A stretch of 8,799 nt of DNA, taken from NCBI GenBank assembly GCA_937915965.1, contig CALGHC010000906.1, positions 1 through 8,799 of the forward strand, written 5' to 3'. Made by a program: the position numbers and the translations under genes. This document shows, one piece after another, positions 1 through 5,855 of this stretch. The DNA is from an uncultured Myxococcales bacterium (GTDB lineage: Bacteria; Myxococcota_A; UBA9042). How positions within the stretch are numbered: the first letter of the stretch is position 1; every line of letters begins with the position of its first letter. The notes beneath the pieces were generated by a model. That model did no database searches. It was given only the letters and a program-made list of their open reading frames with translations, and had not been told where the DNA came from.

Positions 1-57
1 GCGACGACGCCGGCACGGGCGACGACGCCGGCACGGGCGACGACGCCGGCGCTGGCG
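1..57 (+). repeat. 18-bp tandem repeat encoding a DDAGTG hexapeptide linker
   Basis: Three consecutive 18-bp units start at 1, 19 and 37. The first two are identical; the third differs only near its end, turning GTG into GAG at protein level. They encode Asp-Asp-Ala-Gly-Thr-Gly blocks at the left edge and may continue beyond the window. Such linkers commonly separate a lipoprotein signal from folded domains in myxobacterial surface proteins. Copy number could vary by slippage without breaking the frame. Confidence 0.85.
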
Positions 58-2789
58 ACGATGTCATCGCACCGCAGTGCGTCGTTGACAGCGACTGCGA
101 CGGCACCACGGACCTCGCCATCTGCGAGGTCGCCGCATGCGATGACGGCGTCTGCTTCGCCAAACCGGCCGACAACGGCGCCGCTTGTGACGACGGCAAC
201 GCATGCACGACCGCGACCGTATGCATCGATGGCGTCTGCGGGGGCGGCGAAGCCACCGACTGCGACGACGGCAACGCGTGCACCGCCGACCCCTGCGCCG
301 CCTCGACCGGTTGTAGCCACACGCCGAAAGCCGGCGCGTGTGTGACCGGTAGCGCTTGCTCCAAGGGCGCGTGCGAGGCCGGAGTCTGCGCGCCAGCCGG
401 CGAAAAGGGCTGCGATGACGGCAACTCCTGCACCACGGACGCGTGCGACGATCAGACTGGCTGCGTCTTCAACGCCCTCGCAGACGCCGCCGTCTGCGCC
501 GACGCCTCGGCGTGCCAGGCGGTCTCGGTCTGCAAGGGCGGCGCGTGCAGCCCGGGCGTCATCCTCAAGGACTGCGTCGACGACAACCCATGTACCGACG
601 ACAGCTGCAATCCGGCGACCGGTGGCTGCGTGTGGGCCGCGAACGTCGCGCCCTGCGAGGACGGCGACGCCTGCACGGCCGGTGAGACCTGCGAGAAGGG
701 CAAGTGCGGCGCGGGCACGCCGATCGACGTCGCCAAGGAGTGCGACGACGGCAACAAGTGCACGATCGACAGCTGCGACCCGCAGGCGGGCTGCAGCCAC
801 GCGGTCAACACCGCGGCTTGCGACGACGACGACGCTTGCACCACCAACGACGTCTGCAAGGACGGCATCTGCGCGGGCAAGGACAGCGGCATCTGCGACG
901 ACGACAAGCCTTGCACGATCGACAAGTGCGATCCCAAGACTGCCGACTGCGCCTGGACCGGCACCGACGCGCCGTGCGATGACGGCGACAAGTGCACCCA
1001 GAGCGATCAATGCAGCGCCGGCAAGTGCGTCGGCGCCAACCCGAAGGACTGCGACGACGCCAGCCCGTGCACGGCCGACAGCTGCGACGGCGCCACCGGC
1101 ATCTGCAAGCACGATCCGGTCGTCTTCAAGCAGCCCCAGCCCTGCGACGACGGCGACAAATGCACCAGCGACGACGTGTGTGACAACGCTGGTGGCTGCG
1201 CTGGTCAGTCCAAGCTCGCCGGATGCGACGACGGCAACGCCTGCACGGCCGACAGCTGCGACCCCGACTCCGGCGAGTGTGTGCACGCGGCCAATACGCT
1301 GCCCTGCGATGATGGTCTGGCGTGCACGACCGGCGAAGCCTGCGCCGACAAGACCTGCAAGGTCGGCGCGGCCGTGGTCTGCGACGACGGCAACCCGTGC
1401 ACCAAGGACGCCTGCGACGACCAGACTGGAGAATGCGTCGCCCCTCCGCTGGCCGACGCGACCGTCTGCGACGACGGCCTGGCATGCACCACCAAGAGCG
1501 CCTGTGTGGCCGGCAAGTGCGTCGGAACCGAGGGCAAGTGCGGCCTGATCGACGCGTCCTTTGACTGCGATGGCGGCGGTGCGGGCTGGAAGCTCGACAA
1601 GATCGACGGGTTCGACCCGGCCTGGGGAGTGGACCAGTCACCGACGATCCCTGACCAGGACAAGTACGGCTGCACGCTGAACTACAACGACGGCACCGAC
1701 TACTGTCACGCGACCTCGAACAACGGTTGCAAGCTGCCCGCCGGCAAAGCGACCTCGCCCGTCATTGACGCCAGCGCCGGCAAGGGTGTGCCGACCCTCG
1801 AGTTCGACACCTGGTACAACCTCGACGGCCCGCAGCCCGGTGGCACTGGCTTTGGCAGCACTACCTCGGACCTGCCGCGCGTCACCCTCATCGACGCCGA
1901 CGACGACAGCGAGCTGGGCTCCTTCGATCTGTCCAAGTCGACCAGCGCTTGCGGTGGGCCCTGCCAGGGTGTGTGGCGCAAGATCTCCGTCGACCTGCCC
2001 AAGGCAGCCGGCCACAACTTCCGCCTGGTCTTCTCGCTCGGTGCGCCGACCAACCAGGGCAACAAGGGCAAGGGCTGGTTCGTCGACAACGTCTTCGTCG
2101 ACTTGAAGCTCGGCGACGAGCAGTGCGGCGACGGCTTCGACAACGACGGCAACGGCGCAACCGACTGCGACGACGCGGTCTGCAAGGAGGCCGCGGCTTG
2201 CAACCCGATTATCGACGCCGCGATGGAATGCGAAGAGAAGGGTTGGAAGCTGAGCAGCCACGACTCCAACAACGTCCGTTGGGCCTTTGATGCCACGCCT
2301 GCGGCCGTCAAACCCCACGCCGGCGCGTGCACGCTGAACTTCAACAACGGCACGAACTACTGTGCGAACAACGGCTGCACCAGTTCAAACAGCTCGTCGG
2401 GGGACGCGGCCTGGGCCGAGGAGATCGACGCGACCGACTTTGCGACCTTGACGCTGACGTATTGGTCGTACATGGCCGTCGAGCCTCCCGTCGGTCAAGG
2501 CGCGAACTTCGATCTCGCCCTCGTCCAGGCCTCGACAAACAACTTCCAAGGCTGCTGCAGCGGAACCGGCAGTTGCTGGAGCATCAACGGCGACATCTGC
2601 AACTCGCAGTCGACACACACCTGGCAGGCGCCCAAGGCACCGATGGCCGCATGGACCAAGGTGACGGTCGACCTGTCGTCGTTTGCCGGCAAGGAATTCC
2701 GCTTGCGGTTCCGCTTCAACTCGCGCGACGGCCAGACCAACAACCTCGCTGGCTGGTTTGTCGACGAGGTGGTGCTGTTCGGCAAGTAG
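3..2789 (+). CDS. Large secreted Cys-rich repeat protein with duplicated C-terminal beta-sandwich-like domain (5' end outside window)
   Basis: The frame is open from base 3 to the TAG at 2787-2789, giving 928 visible residues with no start in view. The GTG at 342 reads as an ordinary Val inside a Cys repeat, so it is not the start. Order: DDAGTG-type linker (1-20); a CxxDxDC-style Cys segment (21-61); 17 four-cysteine repeats (62-513); domain 1 (about 520-703); a calcium-loop-like segment CGDGFDNDGNGATDC (about 707-733); domain 2 (about 741-928). Domains 1 and 2 share GWKL, CTLNxNxGTxYC and a terminal GWFVD, so they are duplicates. The repeats resemble the Dictyostelium extracellular-matrix repeat (Dicty_CTDC type); the end domains look like MAM-type or carbohydrate-binding jelly rolls. 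Abundant Cys and Asp imply export, disulfides and perhaps calcium binding. No C-terminal sorting signal is visible; the low-complexity linker suggests an N-terminal lipoprotein signal upstream. A structural or adhesive surface role is inferred; no catalytic motif is seen. Confidence 0.9.
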   Translation, partial: DDAGTGDDAGTGDDAGAGDDVIAPQCVVDSDCDGTTDLAICEVAACDDGVCFAKPADNGAACDDGNACTTATVCIDGVCGGGEATDCDDGNACTADPCAASTGCSHTPKAGACVTGSACSKGACEAGVCAPAGEKGCDDGNSCTTDACDDQTGCVFNALADAAVCADASACQAVSVCKGGACSPGVILKDCVDDNPCTDDSCNPATGGCVWAANVAPCEDGDACTAGETCEKGKCGAGTPIDVAKECDDGNKCTIDSCDPQAGCSHAVNTAACDDDDACTTNDVCKDGICAGKDSGICDDDKPCTIDKCDPKTADCAWTGTDAPCDDGDKCTQSDQCSAGKCVGANPKDCDDASPCTADSCDGATGICKHDPVVFKQPQPCDDGDKCTSDDVCDNAGGCAGQSKLAGCDDGNACTADSCDPDSGECVHAANTLPCDDGLACTTGEACADKTCKVGAAVVCDDGNPCTKDACDDQTGECVAPPLADATVCDDGLACTTKSACVAGKCVGTEGKCGLIDASFDCDGGGAGWKLDKIDGFDPAWGVDQSPTIPDQDKYGCTLNYNDGTDYCHATSNNGCKLPAGKATSPVIDASAGKGVPTLEFDTWYNLDGPQPGGTGFGSTTSDLPRVTLIDADDDSELGSFDLSKSTSACGGPCQGVWRKISVDLPKAAGHNFRLVFSLGAPTNQGNKGKGWFVDNVFVDLKLGDEQCGDGFDNDGNGATDCDDAVCKEAAACNPIIDAAMECEEKGWKLSSHDSNNVRWAFDATPAAVKPHAGACTLNFNNGTNYCANNGCTSSNSSSGDAAWAEEIDATDFATLTLTYWSYMAVEPPVGQGANFDLALVQASTNNFQGCCSGTGSCWSINGDICNSQSTHTWQAPKAPMAAWTKVTVDLSSFAGKEFRLRFRFNSRDGQTNNLAGWFVDEVVLFGK
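186..1541 (+). repeat. 17-unit array of alternating type-B/type-A four-cysteine repeats
   Basis: Each unit begins with a CDDG-like tetrad and has four cysteines. Type A (8 units) follows C-x5-C-x4-C-x5/6-C, for example CDDGNACTADSCDPDSGEC. Type B (9 units) follows C-x5-C-x5-C-x4-C, for example CDDGDKCTQSDQCSAGKC. They alternate B-A-B-A without exception through all 17 units, with a period of about 50 residues per pair. One B unit is degenerate (CVTGSACSKGACEAGVC, one residue shorter) and another has one extra residue before its last Cys. The repeats differ enough in DNA sequence to look old rather than freshly amplified. Type A matches the Dicty_CTDC consensus; type B looks like a diverged form of it. 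Confidence 0.85.
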
Positions 2790-2839
2790 CGACACGCGAG
2801 GGCCCGTTCGACCGGTACAGGAGCCGCCGCCAAACAGGG

Positions 2840-2876
2840 GTCGGCGTTGCAGCCAAAGGGCGGCTGCAACGCCGAC
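2840..2876. terminator. Perfect 15-bp hairpin between convergent genes; probable bidirectional terminator
   Basis: Arms at 2840-2854 and 2862-2876 are exact reverse complements (GTCGGCGTTGCAGCC and GGCTGCAACGCCGAC) around a 7-nt loop. The hairpin lies 51 bp after the stop of the Cys-rich protein and 35 bp beyond the stop of the opposite-strand channel gene, as expected for a shared terminator. Neither side has a clear T tract, so classical intrinsic termination is not proven. It could instead protect 3' ends or act with Rho. Confidence 0.65.
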
Positions 2877-2883
2877 AACACCC

Positions 2884-2892
2884 GGGGGGGGG
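2884..2892. other. Homopolymeric G9 tract
   Basis: Nine consecutive G residues follow CCC, between the hairpin and the stop of the channel gene (C9 on the channel's strand, within its 3' untranslated region). Such runs are prone to slippage and to sequencing error. It is outside any coding frame, so length changes would not alter a protein. Confidence 0.8.
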
Positions 2893-2911
2893 CAAACTGT
2901 GGCGACCTGGA

Positions 2912-3715
2912 TCAGCCCGCCTGGTTCATCAGGAAGTGCTGCTGGGGCACGGGCAACTCGAGTGTGCTGAGCTCTTCGCGGATGATGCGCGTGGCCTCGA
3001 AGTAGACCTGCCAGTAGTGATCGGTGTGGCAGTACGGCCGCACGGCCAGCACGGGGCCTGCCAGGGTGAAGTTGAGGATCTCGACGTCTGGAGCCGGGTC
3101 GCTGATCACGTTGGGGATCGTCGCGAGCTTCATGCGCAGCAGCGCGATGGCTGAGCGGTGATCGGCACCATGGGCGAGCTGGGCCTGCAGGTCGACGCGT
3201 CGGAACTCGTTGGCCGAGTAGTTCTGGATGTCACCGCCGAAGACCTTGTTGTTGCCGACGAACGTGCGCACGTTGTCGGGCGTGTCGAGGGTGATGACGA
3301 ACATGCCGATCTCGCGGACCGTGCCGGTGATGCCGCCGATGGTGACGAACTCGCCGACCTTGAAGGGCCGCAAGATCACCATGAAGACGCCGGCAGCGAG
3401 GTTGGCGAGCAGACCCGACCAGGCCATGCCGATCGCGATACCCGCCGCCGCCAAGATGCCTGCGAAGGTCGTGGTCTCGACGCCGAAGACACCCAGCACG
3501 GCGATGACCAGGATGACGTTGAGCAGGATGCCAAGGGCAGAGCCGGCGTAGCGCACCAGCGTCGGATCGACCCGCTGTCTATCGAGGCCGCGGGAGACCA
3601 AGATGCCGACCTTGCCGATCAGCCAGCGGCCGATGACCCACAGCAGGATCGCGCCGATGATTTTGGTGCCGATTTGGATACCGAACGTGAGCGCGGTGTT
3701 GATGTAGCTTTCCAC
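2912..3715 (-). CDS. MscS-family small-conductance mechanosensitive channel
   Basis: The 267-residue product should form a homoheptameric inner-membrane channel that opens under membrane tension and releases solutes on hypo-osmotic shock. Predicted TM1 is about 11-33 and TM2 about 58-78. TM3 (about 84-115) contains AGIAIGMAWSGLLANLAAG followed by VILRPFKVGEFV, the MscS hallmark pore helix and beta-domain entry. A cytoplasmic beta domain follows (about 120-175, with ITGTV and QNYSANEFRR), then an alpha/beta vestibule ending near ELPVPQQHF. By alignment from memory to E. coli MscS, the gate leucines L105 and L109 correspond to I93 and M97. The length is close to E. coli MscS (286) but with a short N terminus and tail. 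The GTG start at 3715 is chosen because GGAGGA lies 5 nt upstream. An in-frame ATG at 3832 would add 39 polar, Arg-rich residues unlike MscS N termini. The gene converges on the Cys-rich protein and lies downstream of the glycosyltransferase with a gap of about 300 bp, so it probably has its own promoter. Confidence 0.9.
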   Translation of the reverse strand: MESYINTALTFGIQIGTKIIGAILLWVIGRWLIGKVGILVSRGLDRQRVDPTLVRYAGSALGILLNVILVIAVLGVFGVETTTFAGILAAAGIAIGMAWSGLLANLAAGVFMVILRPFKVGEFVTIGGITGTVREIGMFVITLDTPDNVRTFVGNNKVFGGDIQNYSANEFRRVDLQAQLAHGADHRSAIALLRMKLATIPNVISDPAPDVEILNFTLAGPVLAVRPYCHTDHYWQVYFEATRIIREELSTLELPVPQQHFLMNQAG

Positions 3716-3719
3716 TGTT

Positions 3720-3725
3720 TCCTCC
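3720..3725 (-). promoter_or_regulatory. Shine-Dalgarno GGAGGA fixing the GTG start of the MscS gene
   Basis: On the - strand GGAGG is followed by AAACA and then GTG (3715-3713). This 5-nt spacing to a strong Shine-Dalgarno core decides for the GTG over the upstream in-frame ATG at 3832. Confidence 0.7.
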
Positions 3726-3728
3726 AGC

Positions 3729-3752
3729 TTGATTGAGACCAGTTGATTGAGA
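3729..3752 (-). repeat. 10-bp direct repeat TCTCAATCAA x2 in the mscS leader
   Basis: Two exact copies of TCTCAATCAA (- strand reading) at 3743-3752 and 3729-3738 are separated by CTGG, a 14-bp period. They end 3 nt before the GGAGGA ribosome binding site. They are AT-rich against a strongly GC-rich background. Position suits a translational or transcriptional control site for the channel gene; no factor can be named. Confidence 0.6.
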
Positions 3753-4022
3753 ACGTCCCGGGTGGGCCTCTCTGGCTGTCCCACGCACGACCGCGACCTG
3801 TGCCCGCGTTCGCCGATGCGCGAGGCGACCATGTGGCCGCTGCGTTTGTTGTTGCAGGTTCTGGGCCGTGGCGGCGACAGTCGGGATATGCCGATGTTAA
3901 CAGGACGGAAGTGGCGAAGCGCGGGGCAGCTGGCGCCGCGTGTCCCGACCCGCCCGCGGGACAGCGTGAGACACCTGCGAGACGAACGCGGGACAGGATG
4001 GGCCGGGCCGCTGCCAGCGCAC
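3753..4022. other. Spacer between glycosyltransferase and MscS genes, no convincing gene
   Basis: About 270 bp, with the mscS leader to its left and the glycosyltransferase stop codon to its right. Reading frames crossing it have Arg/Pro/Ala-rich shadow composition. The heptamer CGGGACA occurs at 3957-3963 and 3989-3995 and inverted at 3941-3947. The inverted pair makes a weak hairpin (6-bp GTCCCG/CGGGAC arms, 9-nt loop) that could help terminate the glycosyltransferase transcript. A promoter for mscS is expected here, but no convincing -35/-10 pair was found. Confidence 0.4.
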
Positions 4023-5597
4023 TCAGCGCATGAACCCGCCGAACACCCGCCGATCCAGGATCATCAGCCGGTGTCGCGCTCCGCCCGTCCCAGGCGCACG
4101 GCCGGCTTCTTCGTGCACCACCGCGGCCGGCGGGATCGCCGCGCCTGCGGGCACATGGGCGACGAGATAGTCGACCTGGAATCGCGCCAACATCGCCGCG
4201 TGGTCGCCGGCCCGGGCCAACTCCATCAGCGCTTCGTCGCCAATCAGGCCGTTGAGGGCGATGGTGTTGCGCTGGGCGAAGTAGCTGAACCTGCCCGAAT
4301 CGAACATCGCGAAGAGCTTGTCGGCTGGCAGGTGCGCGCGGGCCCACAGCGCGTTGTCGAAGGCTGGCTGGTTTCTCTCTCGGTCTGTCTCGCCGTCGCG
4401 GTAGACGAGAGTGGCGCCCACGCCCACGACCAGGACCGCCGCCAGCAGCTGTCTGCGTGGCGACGGCGTGACCAGCCCCTGGAAGCGCACTTGCAGGTGG
4501 GCGGCGGTCCAGCCCAGGACGAGGGCCGCGCACAGGTACTCCGGCACCCAGTACCACGGCGTGTAGCCGGCCTCGGCGGTCATGAAGAGCCGCAGGTAGA
4601 GCCAGCGAAGAGCTGTGCCCGCCAGCAGGGCTGCGATGACGCCGCCCTGATCCAAACGAGGTCGACCGGCGACCAGGACCGGTCGGCGACGCAGGGTCAC
4701 GACGGCCGCTGTGACGACGACCAGGCCGCCGACCACGACGACGGCGACCGGCAGGTTCAGGCGTGCCGCGACGGCCTCGACGGGAAAGAGCGCCGCGCGC
4801 GCGAAGGCGTCGAAGCTGGCCAGGCCGGCGTGCTTGAGCTGACCCGAGACCGGCACGATGCTGCCAAAGAAGCGCCGATTGGCGACCAGATAAGGGACCA
4901 CCGGCAGCACCGCGACACCTGCGACGACGCCCAGGTCTGCGCAGATCCACGCCGGGCGATGGCCCGCCCGCCACCGTCGCCACAGCGTCGCCGCACCCAG
5001 GGCTGCGAGGACGAAGACGAAGTCCAAGCGCGCGAGGAAGGTCGCAGCCACCAAGGCGCCAAACGCGACGAGGTGCACGCGTGAGCGGGTCGTCAGCCAG
5101 TCGTAGCGGATCGCGCAGGCCAGCAGGGTGGCCAGCAAGCCCAACGAGAGCGCCGACTCAAGCAGGCCAAGCCACAGATCTGCGCGTGGGATCACCAGCG
5201 CCGCCACGGCGACGCCGGTACCCAGGGGCCGCCAGCCCAGCCGCCTGCCGATAACGTGCACCGAGACAGCCGCGACGGCTGCGAAACCGGCGCACAGCCA
5301 CATCGCGACGCGCAGGAGCAACAGGTGGTCGCCGCCCGAGAGCCAGGCCGCCGGGATCAACAGGACGCCCCAGAGCGGGTGCAGGCCATTGGTGATGGTC
5401 TGCATGTCGTACGTCAGACCGTGGCCAGCGACGAGGTGGGCTGCGACCCGCGGATAGTACAGGGCGTCGTCAATGATCATCGCCGGGGCGAGCCACTGCA
5501 GGGGCACCGAGGCGAACCCAAAGATCAGGCCGATGCAACCCAAGAGCAGCCAAGGACGGCCGGGGAAGCGCTCTGTCGCATCGCGCCGCGCGACCAT
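4023..5597 (-). CDS. Polytopic GT-C-type membrane glycosyltransferase (ArnT/PMT-like), acceptor unknown
   Basis: This 524-residue multi-pass inner-membrane protein has GT-C architecture; such enzymes use a polyprenyl-phosphate sugar and act on the periplasmic side. After a short Arg-rich N terminus and TM1 (about 17-37) comes the first periplasmic loop with DDALYYPRVA (D43-D44), then GHGLTYD and TNGLHPLWG. The Asp pair is at the expected catalytic or metal-binding position. Further hydrophobic segments lie at about 75-87, 92-115, 124-137, 143-162, 176-204, 220-237, 284-301, 319-336, 352-367 and 383-398. A soluble tail (about 400-524) contains DSGRFSYFAQ and IALNGLIGD, a motif recalled from uncharacterised GT-C proteins. 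The ATG at 5597 has GGAG 5 nt upstream. No polymerase, flippase or second glycosyltransferase is adjacent, so the acceptor (glycan, lipid or protein) cannot be assigned. It is transcribed divergently from the 5856 gene. Confidence 0.8.
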   Translation of the reverse strand: MVARRDATERFPGRPWLLLGCIGLIFGFASVPLQWLAPAMIIDDALYYPRVAAHLVAGHGLTYDMQTITNGLHPLWGVLLIPAAWLSGGDHLLLLRVAMWLCAGFAAVAAVSVHVIGRRLGWRPLGTGVAVAALVIPRADLWLGLLESALSLGLLATLLACAIRYDWLTTRSRVHLVAFGALVAATFLARLDFVFVLAALGAATLWRRWRAGHRPAWICADLGVVAGVAVLPVVPYLVANRRFFGSIVPVSGQLKHAGLASFDAFARAALFPVEAVAARLNLPVAVVVVGGLVVVTAAVVTLRRRPVLVAGRPRLDQGGVIAALLAGTALRWLYLRLFMTAEAGYTPWYWVPEYLCAALVLGWTAAHLQVRFQGLVTPSPRRQLLAAVLVVGVGATLVYRDGETDRERNQPAFDNALWARAHLPADKLFAMFDSGRFSYFAQRNTIALNGLIGDEALMELARAGDHAAMLARFQVDYLVAHVPAGAAIPPAAVVHEEAGRAPGTGGARHRLMILDRRVFGGFMR

Positions 5598-5651
5598 CCG
5601 GACTCCGTGACAAAGGTGGCAGAGGGCGTGGTGGTGCGCCGAAACGCCGTT

Positions 5652-5699
5652 CGTCCGACGGTGGGCGCCATCGGCCGTCCGATGGTGGGCGCCATTGGC
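5652..5699. repeat. 24-bp tandem duplication with internal hairpin in divergent intergenic region
   Basis: Two adjacent 24-bp copies (5652-5675 and 5676-5699) differ at only two positions, both C/T. Across their junction lies a perfect inverted repeat, CCATCGG (5668-5674) and CCGATGG (5679-5685), around a CCGT loop. Each copy also contains the palindrome GGCGCC. The site lies between divergent genes and, if the promoter proposed at 5705-5733 is right, falls near the start of the glycosyltransferase transcript. An operator or a leader RNA structure is plausible; no regulator family is recognised. Confidence 0.65.
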
Positions 5700-5704
5700 A
5701 CGCC

Positions 5705-5733
5705 ATCATCGACCGAATAGGGAGGGATCTCAA
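5705..5733 (-). promoter_or_regulatory. Possible sigma70-like promoter for the glycosyltransferase gene
   Basis: On the - strand TTGAGA (5733-5728) and GATGAT (5710-5705) are separated by 17 bp. They match TTGACA at 5/6 and TATAAT at 4/6. It lies in one of the less GC-rich patches of the intergenic region and would give a leader of about 100 nt. Found by eye only; chance matches of this quality occur. Confidence 0.3.
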
Positions 5734-5844
5734 GATTCGGCCGGGCCCCGATGCCTGCAAAATGGACCCCACGCCGCGGCCCTGGCATGCTCTCGCGCCG
5801 CTGGCCGGTGCCGCGCCGCTGCGTCAGGACAGCGCACCCACAAT

Positions 5845-5848
5845 GGAG
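5845..5848 (+). promoter_or_regulatory. Shine-Dalgarno GGAG supporting the GTG start at 5856
   Basis: GGAG is followed by a 7-nt spacer and GTG at 5856-5858. The in-frame ATG at 5751 has only a GC-rich sequence without a Shine-Dalgarno core at the right distance, and translates to an Arg/Pro-rich leader that looks non-coding. Confidence 0.6.
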
Positions 5849-5855
5849 CGTCCTC

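Noticed and set aside
452..997. Open frame on the - strand opposite the Cys-rich repeats (181 codons), and a similar one at 1205-1675
   Set aside because: Antisense shadow of a GC-rich repeat gene: Ser/Gln/Ala-rich composition and no Shine-Dalgarno.
186..1541. CRISPR-like array
   Set aside because: The periodicity is that of a protein repeat in one open frame, units are divergent in DNA and there are no unique spacers between identical repeats.
415..1548. 377-codon + strand frame overlapping the Cys repeats
   Set aside because: Thr/Ala/Arg/Pro-rich frame-shifted reading of the repeats; the other frame carries the conserved Cys pattern and the C-terminal domains.
3716..3832. N-terminal extension of the MscS gene from the ATG at 3832
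   Set aside because: The added 39 residues are Arg/Ser/Gly-rich and unlike MscS; the direct repeats and a strong GGAGGA site lie within it, right before the GTG at 3715.
3619..4983. 454-codon - strand frame overlapping both the glycosyltransferase and mscS
   Set aside because: Very Arg/Pro/Gly-rich, out of frame with two recognisable genes on the same strand.
3747..5084. 445-codon + strand frame opposite the glycosyltransferase
   Set aside because: Composition is Arg/Gln/Asp/His-rich with no domain; the - strand gives clear TM segments and family motifs.
5652..5699. Insertion-sequence end or attachment site
   Set aside because: There is no transposase or integrase nearby and the copies are tandem rather than flanking an element.
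5751..5855. N-terminal extension of the hypothetical protein from the ATG at 5751
   Set aside because: The added 35 residues are Arg/Pro/Trp-rich with no Shine-Dalgarno; GGAG 7 nt before the GTG at 5856 is better. Not excluded.
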